A stretch of DNA of 54,684 nucleotides from an uncultured Planctomycetota bacterium (GTDB taxonomy: Bacteria; Planctomycetota; Phycisphaerae; UBA1845; Fen-1342), in contig CAADGM010000045.1 in assembly GCA_900696535.1 (NCBI GenBank), positions 1 through 54,684 on the forward strand, given 5' to 3'. The notes beneath the pieces are model-generated. The model was given only the letters and a program-made list of their open reading frames with translations. It ran no database searches and was not told the DNA's origin. The translations under genes were made by a program, and so were the position numbers. How positions within the stretch are numbered: the first letter of the stretch is position 1; each line of letters starts with the position of its first letter. Positions 7,358 to 16,211 of the stretch are shown piece after piece.

Positions 7358-8790
7358 CAGAAGCTCCACGTCAGGCCGGTCAGCAGGAAGTAGCGCGTGT
7401 CCTGGTCGCTGTAGGCCTGCCCGGGGAAGAACGTCCCGCAGCGGATCGTGAAGGCCAGGTCCGAAGTCAGGCGCCAGTTGACGAAGTAGTCCATCCCCCA
7501 GCCGACGTAAGGATCGAAGTTGTCGGCCGTTGAGTCGCTGATGGCCCCGCGGCCCTGGTTCTTGACGTACAGGAACCAGTTCGTGCCCAGCTCCATCTCC
7601 CGCAGAAGCTGGACCTTCTCGAAGGGCGTCACCGAGCCGCCCACCTTGAAAATGTGCAGGTTCGTCACGGTCGGCGCCAGCGCGAGCCCCGTGTCGCGGA
7701 AGCCGAAGCCGCTGAAGCCGCGGTCAGGCGTGCCGCTGCGGTTGCCGCCGCGCGATCCGACCGCGTTGTAGATCCGGTCGGCGTCGCCGCTGCCGAACAT
7801 GTACTCGAAGCTGAGCCGTGGCCGCCAGGCCGTGTGCCAGAGTTTCTCGATGCCGGCGTTCCAGCCCCAGGCCTCGATATAGTCCCGCGAGCGCCAGGCG
7901 CCATCGCCGAAGCTGCGCCCGAACTGCATGACACCTTCGCCCCAGTAGCGCAGGTCCTTGACGATCTCGCCCGCCGCACCGCCGCCCAGGTAGAAGCTGT
8001 CGTAGCTGTAGTCCTGGAACGGGTCCTTGGGCCGCTCCTTCGTACGGTCGTCGTTGAGCAGCCAGTACACGAAGGGGACGTGCTGCTCCCAGCCCTCGTA
8101 CGAAAGTTGCATGCCCGCGAAGTTGCGGTCGCTGTGGCTCTCGACCGCGTTATCCCGCACCACATTCGGCAGGTTGCGGATCGCGCGGCCCAGCAGGCCC
8201 TGCACGCGCAGGTCATAAAGCCGGGCGTCGATGAGCACCGCGTCCATCGGCAGGTCGAGCACGAAGCCCGTCCCGAACTGAACCGTCTGCCGCCCGACAC
8301 GCGTGGTGACCTGGAACGGATCGCCGGGCGCCGCCAGGCGCAGGGCCTTGCCCCAGTCCACCTGGTACCAGAGCTGGTCGAACTCGGGACCGAACCAGTC
8401 CTCCTGCCGCGCGGCGCCCTCGTCGCCGGGGCGGAAGTAGCTGTACCGCAGGCGCATGCGGGCGAAGATCTCGTGTGCGCCGCCGTCGATCGAGATGCGG
8501 GTCCACAGCGCCGTGCCGGGCCGGTGCGCGACGCGGGACTCCTGCTGCCCGTCGTCGTAGCGCATGAAGAAGTAGTCGACCCACCCACCCCACTGGAAAT
8601 CGACCAGCGACCCGATCGGCGCGACCTCCACCCGGTCGCGCTCGAGCTGCTTGTCGATCTCGCGCTGCTGCTTGATGAATCGATCCAGCGCGTCGGACTG
8701 GCTCGGTTGCCCTGTCGCCGCAGCGCAGGCCAACCACCCTGCCAGCACGAGGCAGTCGAGCCGCATCCGGATGATGCCTTGACCCGTCAT
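7357..8790 (-). CDS. Outer-membrane beta-barrel (alginate-export-like) protein
   Basis: A 477-aa protein with a signal peptide (MTGQGIIRMRLDCLVLAGWL, then ACAAATG). A short charged helix follows (LDRFIKQQREIDKQLERD), then a long series of alternating aromatic/polar strands such as WVDYFFMRYDD, IFARMRLRYSYFRPGD and LSFEYMFGSGDADR. The final residues, LTGLTWSF, end in Phe as in outer-membrane barrels handled by BamA. The mid-region GRQTVQFGTGFVLDLPMDAV resembles the alginate-export (AlgE-like) porin domain. The start has GGGAG upstream at a spacing of 11. The likely role is passage of a polysaccharide or other solute, with the substrate unknown. The coupled lipoprotein downstream may be a partner. 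Confidence 0.8.
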   Translation of the reverse strand: MTGQGIIRMRLDCLVLAGWLACAAATGQPSQSDALDRFIKQQREIDKQLERDRVEVAPIGSLVDFQWGGWVDYFFMRYDDGQQESRVAHRPGTALWTRISIDGGAHEIFARMRLRYSYFRPGDEGAARQEDWFGPEFDQLWYQVDWGKALRLAAPGDPFQVTTRVGRQTVQFGTGFVLDLPMDAVLIDARLYDLRVQGLLGRAIRNLPNVVRDNAVESHSDRNFAGMQLSYEGWEQHVPFVYWLLNDDRTKERPKDPFQDYSYDSFYLGGGAAGEIVKDLRYWGEGVMQFGRSFGDGAWRSRDYIEAWGWNAGIEKLWHTAWRPRLSFEYMFGSGDADRIYNAVGSRGGNRSGTPDRGFSGFGFRDTGLALAPTVTNLHIFKVGGSVTPFEKVQLLREMELGTNWFLYVKNQGRGAISDSTADNFDPYVGWGMDYFVNWRLTSDLAFTIRCGTFFPGQAYSDQDTRYFLLTGLTWSF

Positions 8791-8944
8791 CGCGTGCGCT
8801 CTCCCGTGTGCGCCGCGCGACCGCGCGGGACGGAACTGGCGCTCGTGCGGACCGCCGCCGGGCGATCGACCGCGCCGATGTGATTTCCCGCCTGACAGTG
8901 GTAGCATCGCCTTGTCACCTGGGCGTGTCAACCGCGAGGCCCGC

Positions 8945-9532
8945 ATGGCGATCGAGCGCGAAATCAAGCTGCGGTGCGACGATCTGGCGGCCATCCGTCA
9001 GCGCCTTGAGGGCAGCGGCGGTCGGCGCCTCGGTCTCGTGCTCGAGCACAACCTGATGCTCGACACACCGGATGGACGGCTACGGGCCGCCGACTGCGGC
9101 CTGCGCCTGCGACGCCGCCAGACACTGGACGGCCACGATGCTCCGACCGTGCTCACCTTCAAGGGGCCACGCGTCCTCGCGGCAACGGCGCCGCTCAAGT
9201 CGCGCGAGGAAATCGAGGTGACGGTCGAGGATGCCGACACGCTGCTCGCACTGCTCGGGCGGCTCGGCTTCGAGCCACGGCTGGCGTACGAGAAGCGCCG
9301 CGAGACGTGGCGGCTCGGAGTTTGTGCGGTGTGCCTGGACGAGCTCCCGCTCCTGGGTACCTTCGTGGAAATTGAAGGGCCGGCGCCCGAGGCCGTCCAC
9401 GCCACGCGGGACGCCCTCGGCCTGGCCGCCGCGTTGAGCGTCGCGAAGACGTACGTCGAGTTAGCGTGGGAAGTTGGGGAGCCCGGCGCCGACGGCGTGC
9501 GCCGTCTGTCGTTCGAGTTGCGCCAGCGCTGA
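8945..9532 (+). CDS. CYTH domain protein (class IV cyclase / triphosphatase fold)
   Basis: A 195-aa single-domain CYTH protein. The signature ExExK is at residues 4-8 (EREIK). Further charged strand residues line the tunnel: LRLRRR, VLTFKGPR, KSREEIEV, YEKRRETWRL, LDELPLLGTFVEIEG. CYTH enzymes bind triphosphate compounds with a metal and act as inorganic or thiamine triphosphatases or as class IV adenylate cyclases. Which one applies here cannot be told from sequence alone. The start ATG at 8945 puts the signature at the normal distance from the N-terminus. It sits between divergent and convergent minus-strand genes and has no operon partner. Confidence 0.87.
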   Translation: MAIEREIKLRCDDLAAIRQRLEGSGGRRLGLVLEHNLMLDTPDGRLRAADCGLRLRRRQTLDGHDAPTVLTFKGPRVLAATAPLKSREEIEVTVEDADTLLALLGRLGFEPRLAYEKRRETWRLGVCAVCLDELPLLGTFVEIEGPAPEAVHATRDALGLAAALSVAKTYVELAWEVGEPGADGVRRLSFELRQR

Positions 9533-9563
9533 CTCGACCGCCAGTCCGGGCCGCGACCCGAGC

Positions 9564-10505
9564 CTACGCCCCCGGCAGTCCCGGCATCAGGAGCTTGCCC
9601 AGCGTCAGCAGCCCCAGAATCAGCGTCACCACGCCCACCGCCGCCCGCGTCCATCGCTCTGGCATCCGCCGGACGGTCAACGTCGCGAAGGGCACACTGA
9701 ACAGCGCCCCGGCCGCCAGCGGAGCCGCGAGCTGCCAGTTAATGTGGTTGCTGAGCTGGAAGTATGTGATCAGCCCAACCAGGCAGGTAATCGACTCGGC
9801 CAGCGACGTAATCCCGACGGCCTGCCGCGGGGACATCCCCGAGACGACCTGGCCCGCGGTAACGAGCGGGCCGTAGCCCCCGCCACTGAGTCCCTTGTTG
9901 AAAGCGGCCACGGCGCCAACCGCGATCAGGTGCCCCGCGCGATAGCGAAGCTGCCGGCGAAGCGTCGCGAGGATCACGATGCCCATCGACGTGATGATCA
10001 GGCCGATCGCCGCCAGGAGGTAGAACTTGTTGATGTTGACAGCCACGCACGCAGCGAAGATCGCGGCCAGGCCACTCAGCGACGCCAGGAGCAGCATCGC
10101 GCCGCGGGCCCGCGGGTCGCGGACGACGTCCATGTTCCCATCTCGCTGGTGCATCAGCCCCGCCGTCAGCCCCGTGACGAACTCGCTGAGCAGAACACAC
10201 GGCACGACGTCGCGCAGCTCAAACCCGCTCATCAGCAGAATGGGCGTCAGCGCCGTGCCGTAGCCCATTCCGAGACTTGAGTCCACGTACTCGCACGCCA
10301 GTGCAACCAGGAAGACCGCCAGCACGGTCGCCGCAGGCAACTCGATGCCCAGGCGCGGCAACCAGCTCAGCGACGGCCACAGCGCGCCAATCCCCAGGAC
10401 GACCACCAGCCCCATGAGCACCGGCGTCCAGAAGACGATCCGCCGACGCCGAAGCGCCGCCCGAACCAGCTCCGAGAATCCACCGACGGCTGCTGTGCTC
10501 GTCAT
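9564..10505 (-). CDS. TSUP-family (TauE/SafE-like) membrane transporter
   Basis: A 313-aa integral membrane protein with about eight hydrophobic segments in two halves. Each half has the family's helix-start pattern: YVDSSLGMGYGTALTPILLM in the first and FNKGLSGGGYGPLVTAGQVV in the second. TSUP proteins are proposed to move sulfite, sulfonates or related organic anions. GGGAG stands 8 bases before the ATG. It follows the ribbon-helix-helix gene by 26 bases on the same strand, so the two probably form an operon with the small protein as its regulator. Inference: a sulfur-related function controlled by the RHH protein. Confidence 0.85.
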   Translation of the reverse strand: MTSTAAVGGFSELVRAALRRRRIVFWTPVLMGLVVVLGIGALWPSLSWLPRLGIELPAATVLAVFLVALACEYVDSSLGMGYGTALTPILLMSGFELRDVVPCVLLSEFVTGLTAGLMHQRDGNMDVVRDPRARGAMLLLASLSGLAAIFAACVAVNINKFYLLAAIGLIITSMGIVILATLRRQLRYRAGHLIAVGAVAAFNKGLSGGGYGPLVTAGQVVSGMSPRQAVGITSLAESITCLVGLITYFQLSNHINWQLAAPLAAGALFSVPFATLTVRRMPERWTRAAVGVVTLILGLLTLGKLLMPGLPGA

Positions 10506-10531
10506 GTCACGTACTCCCGTGCCTGGCTCAG

Positions 10532-10771
10532 TCACTCGATGTACCCCAACGCCCGAAGGCGCTGCCGAACGGCCTCGATCTCGTTGGACGTCAGGCCGGG
10601 CGGCTGCTTGTCGAGCTTGCCGCCCGCGGCCACGTCGCGCAGCACGTACGTGGCGAACTCGGTCACGCTGCGAAAGCCGGTCCCGCGGATGAGCTCCCCG
10701 AGGCGGTCATACAACTCGCCGGGAATCTTCAGCGTCACCGCGCGTCGGGGGGAGTGGGTTGAATCAGGCAT
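10532..10771 (-). CDS. Ribbon-helix-helix (CopG-like) regulator
   Basis: A 79-aa protein. Residues 10-50 read RAVTLKIPGELYDRLGELI, then GFRSVTEFATYVLRDV, the short beta strand plus two helices of a ribbon-helix-helix DNA-binding dimer, with Ser-Val-Thr-Glu-Phe at the start of the second helix. A C-terminal tail, EIEAVRQRLRALGYIE, looks like a helix for oligomer contact. It is the first gene of a two-gene unit with the TSUP transporter. The AT-rich DNA upstream carries a 17-base direct repeat spaced 22 bases (10883-10921) that could be its own operator. The DNA target is an inference. No antitoxin-toxin pairing is visible. Confidence 0.8.
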   Translation of the reverse strand: MPDSTHSPRRAVTLKIPGELYDRLGELIRGTGFRSVTEFATYVLRDVAAGGKLDKQPPGLTSNEIEAVRQRLRALGYIE

Positions 10772-10882
10772 CAGTTCACCGCGGCGAAGAGGTCAAGGAG
10801 CCGAGGATCCAAGGAGCGAAGGAGCGAAGCGACCGAGAGACCAGGCGATGCGCGCGTGCGGCGAAGCCGCGATGCGATCAAG

Positions 10883-10921
10883 ATTCTTATTGGAGCGTAT
10901 ATACACTCTTATGAGAGCGTA
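10883..10921. promoter_or_regulatory. Candidate operator: 17-bp direct repeat spaced 22 bp
   Basis: ATTCTTATTGGAGCGTA at 10883-10899 and ACTCTTATGAGAGCGTA at 10905-10921 match at 14 of 17 positions. The copies start 22 bases apart, about two helical turns, which would put two dimers on the same face of the DNA. The site lies 112 bases upstream of the RHH regulator start. Confidence 0.5.
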
Positions 10922-11041
10922 CCGCAACTTACAGGACTGTCAAGCGGACCCAAGTTAATTAACTCAAAGAGCTACAAATAAAAGACTTACGTCAAGCATC
11001 CCGGTCAAGCGACCGCACCGCTCGTTGCCTGCCGCCCTCTG

Positions 11042-11069
11042 CCCCCTCCCTCCCAGAGAAGGGGGAGGG
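11042..11069. repeat. C-run/G-run hairpin (REP-like)
   Basis: CCCTCCC at 11048-11054 pairs with GGGAGGG at 11063-11069 across a short AGAGAAGG loop. It lies downstream of no gene and upstream of the AT-rich island. It resembles the palindrome inside lysS and the one at 4124. Confidence 0.4.
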
Positions 11070-11215
11070 TCGAGCTCCTCGGCCGCGGCACATCAGGCAC
11101 GCGAACACTACCCCCAGCCGAAACGCGGGCCCGGCGAGCGTCGGAACTCCCCGCACGGCCACCGTGTCAGTTCTCTGGCTCCCGTTGGCCCGCGGTCCGT
11201 CACGGCTGCCGCGAG

Positions 11216-11797
11216 TTACTTACCGAGCAGCGCCATGACTTCCGCCCGAGTTCCAGGGTTGGTGTGCATGATCCCCCGCATCGCGGACGTGACCATCACG
11301 CTTCCCGGCTTCTTCACCCCCCGGCACGTCATGCACGTGTGCGTCGCCTCGATGACCACCGCCGCCCCCCGCACGTGCAGCCGCTTGGCCAGGAGGTCCG
11401 CAATCTGCGATGTGAGGCGCTCCTGCACCTGAAGGCGGTGGGCGAACACGTCCACGATCCGCGCCAGCTTGGACAGGCCGATCACCTTCCCGCCCGGGAT
11501 GTACGCCACGTGCGCCCGGCCCTCGAACGGCATGAGATGGTGCTCGCAGGTGCTGTTGAACGGGATGTCCCGCAGAATCACCATCTCGTGGTGATCCTCG
11601 TCGAAGGTGGTCCGCAGGTGGTCCGCCGCGTCCTCATGCAGGCCGCGGAAGAGCTCGGCATACATGCGGGCCACGCGCCGGGGCGTCTGCTTCAGGCCTT
11701 CCCGGTCAGGATCCTCGCCGATGGCCAACAGGATCTCGCGCACCGCGTGCTCGATGCGCGGCAAGTCGACGTGCGCGTACTTGTCCGCGGATGTCAT
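11216..11797 (-). CDS. folE: GTP cyclohydrolase I (type IA)
   Basis: FolE converts GTP to 7,8-dihydroneopterin triphosphate, the first step of folate synthesis. The 193-aa sequence is close to the normal family length. It has [13 protein letters not shown], then [20 protein letters not shown] with the zinc Cys and His, [20 protein letters not shown], and [13 protein letters not shown] with the third zinc Cys and substrate-binding residues. The start MTSADKY at 11797 has GAGGA about 8 bases upstream. A GTG at 11812 would add five residues. It stands alone, and folP, a later folate gene, is 15 kb away at 26874. Confidence 0.95.
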   Translation of the reverse strand: MTSADKYAHVDLPRIEHAVREILLAIGEDPDREGLKQTPRRVARMYAELFRGLHEDAADHLRTTFDEDHHEMVILRDIPFNSTCEHHLMPFEGRAHVAYIPGGKVIGLSKLARIVDVFAHRLQVQERLTSQIADLLAKRLHVRGAAVVIEATHTCMTCRGVKKPGSVMVTSAMRGIMHTNPGTRAEVMALLGK

Positions 11798-12035
11798 CGC
11801 ACCTGTCCTCACGAGGCGCCGTGGAAGGGCAACTCACTTCGCCAGACCCACGGTTGGGCCGCTGGCGCCCCAGTCGCGGGGATTGTAGCCGCGGCGCGGC
11901 GCCGGACTCTGTCGGGGACTCGCCTGAGGAGACCGGGCGCCAGTGCGTCCTGCGCCTTCACACAACCGGCCCCGAGACCGGTCCCCCGCACGATTGGTCG
12001 GAGGCTGAGGGTCCGCGAGTGCTCGCCCGGCGTCT

Positions 12036-13544
12036 TCAGCCCCCGCGTGCGCGAAGGTACTCGACCAGCAGTCGAACGCCGAAGCCCGTCGCCCCTTTGC
12101 CGGTCACGCCGCCGTTCGCGTCCGCGCTGATGACCGCGGCGATGTCGATGTGGGCCCAGGGCGTCTTGGGCTCGACGAACTCCCGCAGGAACATGCCCCC
12201 GACGATGGCGTGCGCATCGCGCTTCCCGGCCGAGTTCTTGATGTCGGCCTCCGTGCTCTTGATCAACTCGCGGTAGTCGTCCCAGAGCGGAAGCCGCCAA
12301 AGCCGCTCGTGAACCTTGCGACCCGCTTCGCCGAGCGCCCCCGCCAGCTCGTCATTGTTACTCATCAGTCCCGCCGCCGCTGTGCCCAGCGCAACGCGGA
12401 CACCGCCGGTGAGCGTGGCCAGGTCGATGAGCTCAGTCGGGGCCAGCTTGCGCTGCGCATACCAGAGCGCATCGGCCAGCACGAGGCGCCCCTCGGCGTC
12501 CGTGTTGGTCACCTCCACCGTCTTGCCGCTGGCCATGTGCAGGATGTCTCCGGGGCGATAGGCCCGCTCGGAGACGGCGTTCTCGGCCACCGCCAGCACC
12601 CCGGTGACGTTGCAGTTCAGTTCGAGCGTCGCGGCCGCCCGCAACACGCCCAGTACCGTCGCCGCCCCCGTCATGTCCATCTTCATCGCGTCCATGCCGT
12701 CGGCGGGCTTGATCGAGTAGCCGCCCGTGTCGAACGTAATGCCCTTGCCCACCAGCACGGTTCGGCGGCGCGCCCGCGGCGCGCCGCTGTATTCGAGCTG
12801 CACCATGCACGGCGGGTGCAGCGCTCCACCGCCCACCGCCAGCAGCCCCCCCATCTTCAGCTTGCGCAGCTCCGGCACCCCCAGCAGAGTGAACTTCAAG
12901 CCGCACTCCCGGGCCAGCCCCCGGGCTTCGTCCGCCAGGCCGCGCGGCGTCAGCACGTTCGGCGGCTCGTGCGCCAGTCGCCGCGTGTAGTTCACCGCCT
13001 GCGCCAGCCGCTCGACCTCGCGCAGCGCGGGCGCCTCTCGGCTGATCATCCCGGCGTCGCTTCCGCGGACGACCAGGTCGATCCGCTCAGGCAGCTTGTC
13101 GTCCGGCTTTCGATACGCACCGAAGCGGAACGCCCCGAGCTGCACACCCAGGATGAACTCGCTAACCGCCCCGTCGATGCCGCTCGCCATCAGCCCGTCC
13201 GCCCAGACCGTCGCGGTGGCGGCGCGCTCGGCCACCAGCCAGCGCACCGTCGCGGCCCCGGCCGCACGCACGTCCGCCCCCTTCGACTTCGCCCCATCGC
13301 CCAGGCTGACCACGACGACCCGCAGCTTGCTCCGCTCGGCGACCGTGTGCGTCAGCGCGCCGACCTCCTCTCGCGTCGCCTTCACATCCAGCAGTCGAGC
13401 GACAGCACCGCCGCAAGCCTTGTCGGCGCGACTGACCAGTTCCAGCGGCGGGGCCGGCTTCGCCAGCAGCGGCACGATCAGGATGCCCTGGATCGGGCCC
13501 TTGGAGGCCGGCTTCAGCGAAATCATGGGGCCATTCGCGTTCAT
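12036..13544 (-). CDS. pepA: Leucyl aminopeptidase (M17 family)
   Basis: A 502-aa cytosol aminopeptidase that removes N-terminal residues from peptides using two metal ions. The C-terminal catalytic domain holds the full metal/active-site set: VGKGITFDTGGYSIKP (Lys, Asp, Lys), MDAMKMDMTGAA (Asp), and the family signature NTDAEGRLVLADAL (Asp, Glu, Arg). The N-terminal roughly 170 residues form the less conserved Macro-like domain. E. coli PepA is 503 aa, so this is full length. GAGGA precedes the ATG at a spacing of 7. It is followed at a distance by the Gph-like gene on the same strand (gap 163 bases), probably with separate promoters. Confidence 0.95.
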   Translation of the reverse strand: MNANGPMISLKPASKGPIQGILIVPLLAKPAPPLELVSRADKACGGAVARLLDVKATREEVGALTHTVAERSKLRVVVVSLGDGAKSKGADVRAAGAATVRWLVAERAATATVWADGLMASGIDGAVSEFILGVQLGAFRFGAYRKPDDKLPERIDLVVRGSDAGMISREAPALREVERLAQAVNYTRRLAHEPPNVLTPRGLADEARGLARECGLKFTLLGVPELRKLKMGGLLAVGGGALHPPCMVQLEYSGAPRARRRTVLVGKGITFDTGGYSIKPADGMDAMKMDMTGAATVLGVLRAAATLELNCNVTGVLAVAENAVSERAYRPGDILHMASGKTVEVTNTDAEGRLVLADALWYAQRKLAPTELIDLATLTGGVRVALGTAAAGLMSNNDELAGALGEAGRKVHERLWRLPLWDDYRELIKSTEADIKNSAGKRDAHAIVGGMFLREFVEPKTPWAHIDIAAVISADANGGVTGKGATGFGVRLLVEYLRARGG

Positions 13545-13707
13545 GCGAGATCCTCACGGCGACGCTCGGGCGACGCCAGAACCAGGCGGTGCCAGTCCGC
13601 CCCCGGCACTGCCCAGCCGGAAATGGACTCGAATCCCGGAGGGTACCGCACCGGCGGCGCGGCGTGCAACAACCCACGCGGGCGCCGGCGGTCCCGGCGA
13701 TGTGGGC

Positions 13708-14370
13708 TTAGCGTTCCGCGAGCAGCACCTCTGGCGCGTCGACGATCACGTCCGCGCCGGCCGTGCGCAGCTCCTCGCGCGTCCGGAAGCCCCACGTCAC
13801 GCCCACGCACCGGGCCCCCGCAGCCTTCGCAGTCTGTACGTCCGTCGGCGTGTCGCCTACGAGCCAGGTGTCGGCCGGACCCACGCCAACCCGGGCACAC
13901 ATCTCGAGCAGGTGGCGCGGCGACGGTTTGCGGTGCTCCTCGCGCACGTAGCCTTGCACCGCCGCAAACGTCCCCGGGCGCCAGAACGCCTCGACGATCC
14001 GCGCCGTCATGTCGTGCGGCTTGTTGGACAGCACCGCCAGGGGCAGGCCGCGTGCGGCTAGGCCGGCGACGAGTTCGCTCACGCCCGGGTAGGGTCGCGT
14101 GTGCACGAGCAAGCGGGTGCGGTAGAGCGGGCGCGCGAGCTCCACGAGCCGGCCGAGCAGGTGCGGGTGGGTTCCGCCGATCGCACGCTGGCACAGTGCC
14201 GGCACGCCCTCGCCGACCATGTAGCGATAGGCTTCAGGTGGCCGGGTCGGCAGCCCGAGCAGCTCGAGGCACGCGTTGACCGATTCGGCGATGTCCAGGA
14301 GCGAGTCGACGAGCGTCCCGTCGAGGTCGAAGACCACGAACCTCGGCTTCGGGAGCGGTAACGGCGACAT
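13708..14370 (-). CDS. gph: HAD phosphatase, phosphoglycolate phosphatase-like
   Basis: A 220-aa HAD-superfamily enzyme. Motif I is FDLDGTLVDS (Asp nucleophile), motif II is AVLSNKPHD (Ser), the motif III Lys is in HRKPSPRHLL, and motif IV is LVGDTPTDVQTA. The helical cap between I and II has the phosphoglycolate phosphatase pattern YRYMVGEGVPALCQRAIGG. The family removes phosphate from 2-phosphoglycolate formed during DNA repair or oxygenation, though other small phosphosugars are possible substrates. The start MSPLPLP has GGAG 7 bases upstream, and an upstream ATG (14406) would add 12 Arg-rich spacer-like residues. Confidence 0.85.
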   Translation of the reverse strand: MSPLPLPKPRFVVFDLDGTLVDSLLDIAESVNACLELLGLPTRPPEAYRYMVGEGVPALCQRAIGGTHPHLLGRLVELARPLYRTRLLVHTRPYPGVSELVAGLAARGLPLAVLSNKPHDMTARIVEAFWRPGTFAAVQGYVREEHRKPSPRHLLEMCARVGVGPADTWLVGDTPTDVQTAKAAGARCVGVTWGFRTREELRTAGADVIVDAPEVLLAER

Positions 14371-14425
14371 TCGTGACTCCGCGCGGCCCACGCGCAGCAC
14401 CCGCAACCGGACGCTGACGATCTCT

Positions 14426-14431
14426 TATAAT
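14426..14431 (+). promoter_or_regulatory. Possible -10 box TATAAT
   Basis: A perfect TATAAT lies 80 bases before the start of the secreted coiled-coil protein gene and inside its divergent gap with gph. The matching -35 position is not TTGACA-like. Confidence 0.35.
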
Positions 14432-14511
14432 ACCGCCGGTGGGCTGGACATGCGGCCGCCCGCGAGGCCGCGGAGCCGCTGGCCCGCCGCCGAACAATCG
14501 GAGCGTGATGC

Positions 14512-15735
14512 ATGCGCAGTCGAGCTTGGCGATGCGGTCTGGGCACGGTGGTACTTCTGGCGCTTGGCCCGGCGATCGCACCGGCCCAGGAGGAGGCTCC
14601 GGTCCGGCGGAGCTACTCGTCGATGCTCAACATCGACGCGCTACTCGACAACTACGGGCGCATGCTGGCCCGCAAGTACAACCTGACGCCCGAGCAGGAC
14701 GCCTACACCCAGCAGCTCCTCCGCGAGCAGACCAACAAGTTCATGGAGCAGCACCGGGACCACATGTTCCTGCTGGTGGACCGGCTCTTTGACGTGCGAG
14801 CCGGCGGCGACATCTCCGTCGACGAGATGATGGAGTGGGGCCGGCAGGCCCAGCCGCTCTACGAGCAGGCCAAGCAGGTCATCATTACGGCCAACAACCA
14901 GTGGCGCGGCATTCTGAACGAGGAGCAGAAGCGGATTCACGACGCCGATCTGCAACTCATGTACCAGAACTTCGCCATCACCGAAGACCAGTTGCATCGG
15001 CTCACGAGCGGGCAGATGACCCCCGAGGAGTTCCGAATGGGTGGCCAGCCGCGCCCCGCGCCGCCGCCAGTGACGCCGGCCGCCGTGCAGACCACGCCGC
15101 AGCCACAACCCGTTGCGACGCCCGCGCCGCAGCCCCCGCAAGCCGCGGGACAACCCGCGCCATCCCGTGCACCCGCCGCCCCGGGCAACTCTGCCAGCCA
15201 GGAAGACGCCCGCGCCAGGCTCGAGGCGCTTCGCAACGCCCGCAAGGGCGGAGCCAACAACCCGACGGCCAACCCGGTCAATCGCCCCCGCGGGCGAGCG
15301 GCGGCGACCCCGCAGAGCGGCATGGGCGGCGCGGACTTCGCCAGCCGCTGGGAGCAGTACGTCGAGGAGTTCATTCGCCGCTACCAGCTCGATGACGCCC
15401 AGACGCAGCGGGCCCGAACGATCCTGAAGGACTGCCAGGAGCAGGCCAACAGCTACCTCGCGCGCCAGCGCGCCCAGCTCGACGAGCTCGACAAGAAGAT
15501 CCAGTCGCTGGCCGGCCAGCCGGAGAAGTCCAAGGAGCTCCAGGCCGCCAACGAGCGCAAGGCTAAGCTCACCGAGCCGATCGAGCGCATCTTCGAGCGA
15601 CAGCTCAAGCCGCGCCTCGAGCGGATCCCGACCACGGCGCAGCGCGAAGCAGCGGGCGGCACCAAGACGCCGCCGCCGCCGGCCCGGCCCGGCCAGTCGC
15701 CCAGCCCCGCGGGAGGAGAGCCGCGCAAACCGTGA
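14512..15735 (+). CDS. Secreted Pro/Ala-rich, helix-rich protein
   Basis: A 407-aa exported protein (signal MRSRAWRCGLGTVVLLALGP, then AIAPAQ). Two helical parts are separated by a low-complexity Pro/Ala/Gln region (about residues 180-260). The first has the Spy/CpxP-like phrase NLTPEQDAYTQQLL, and the second has YQLDDAQTQRARTILKDC and a coiled coil (QLDELDKKIQSLAGQPEKSK). The LTxxQ repeat suggests a periplasmic chaperone or stress-sensor fold, but overall it is a planctomycete protein I cannot name. GGAG is 8 bases before the ATG. No operon partner follows within 180 bases. Confidence 0.8.
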   Translation: MRSRAWRCGLGTVVLLALGPAIAPAQEEAPVRRSYSSMLNIDALLDNYGRMLARKYNLTPEQDAYTQQLLREQTNKFMEQHRDHMFLLVDRLFDVRAGGDISVDEMMEWGRQAQPLYEQAKQVIITANNQWRGILNEEQKRIHDADLQLMYQNFAITEDQLHRLTSGQMTPEEFRMGGQPRPAPPPVTPAAVQTTPQPQPVATPAPQPPQAAGQPAPSRAPAAPGNSASQEDARARLEALRNARKGGANNPTANPVNRPRGRAAATPQSGMGGADFASRWEQYVEEFIRRYQLDDAQTQRARTILKDCQEQANSYLARQRAQLDELDKKIQSLAGQPEKSKELQAANERKAKLTEPIERIFERQLKPRLERIPTTAQREAAGGTKTPPPPARPGQSPSPAGGEPRKP

Positions 15736-15922
15736 CCGCCCCGAGGTCTGATAAGCGCTCCTCACGTCGTGGCGCGGCGGTGATGGCGCGGGCGCATTCG
15801 TGCCGCGACTCTTGAACGTGCGATATCGGCCCACCGATAGGTGGGGTATACAGGTGCTCGGCGTCCGCTTGCCGCCCCGGTGCGGCGATGGCGCGACTCA
15901 GTAGCCGGCCGAGGAGTTGAAC

Positions 15923-16171
15923 ATGTCGAAGACGATGCGTCGCGCGCGTGCCCGTGTGTTGGCGGCCTGCCTGGGGAGCACGCTCGTGATGGGTAGCTGC
16001 GATCCGGCGGTTCGCGAGACGGTCCTCAGCGGCCTGGCCTCGGCCGCGACGGGAATCACCTCCACGTTTATCCAGGCGTTCTTCGAGTCGCTGCTGAGCG
16101 ACAGCAAGGACGACAACGTCCCGACGACCGTGCGCGCCCGGCCCATGATGGAGCCGGGGATCTTCGCATAG
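15923..16171 (+). CDS. Small lipoprotein-like exported peptide, 82 aa
   Basis: The N-terminus MSKTMRRARARVLAACL leads to a hydrophobic stretch ending VMGSCDP, a plausible lipobox-like site with Cys near residue 26. It continues VRETVLSGLASAA and FIQAFFESLLSD. The start ATG has GAGGAG 6 bases upstream. It shares with the 66-aa peptide at 1041-1241 the plan of signal, Ser-Cys, hydrophobic helix and paired Phe, so the two may be paralogues. A hairpin follows at once. Function unknown. Confidence 0.7.
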   Translation: MSKTMRRARARVLAACLGSTLVMGSCDPAVRETVLSGLASAATGITSTFIQAFFESLLSDSKDDNVPTTVRARPMMEPGIFA

Positions 16172-16211
16172 CGGCCCGAAGGGGCGAAGGGGCGGAGGAG
16201 GAACGGGCCGC
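16171..16211 (+). terminator. Candidate terminator hairpin
   Basis: GCGGCCCG at 16171-16178 pairs perfectly with CGGGCCGC at 16204-16211 around a 25-base purine-rich loop, starting in the stop codon of the 82-aa gene. There is no T-run after it. Confidence 0.35.

Larger units (their letters stand above)
10772..11215. other. AT-rich intergenic island
   Basis: A 444-base gap between folE and the ribbon-helix-helix gene. From about 10880 to 10995 it is strikingly AT-rich compared with the rest of the window (for example GTATATACACTCTTATGAG and TTAATTAAC), probably holding the promoter and operator of the minus-strand RHH-TSUP unit. The part near folE carries a C-run/G-run hairpin. I see no gene in it. 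Confidence 0.6.

Noticed and set aside
13625..13645. tRNA T-arm-like GACTCGAATCCC
   Set aside because: No matching acceptor, D-arm or anticodon arm around it; the T-loop lacks the usual TTC start.
12150..14279. 709-aa plus-strand frame opposite pepA and gph
   Set aside because: It lies antisense to two clear enzymes, is Arg/Pro/His-rich, shows no domain, and comes from high third-position GC on the coding strand.
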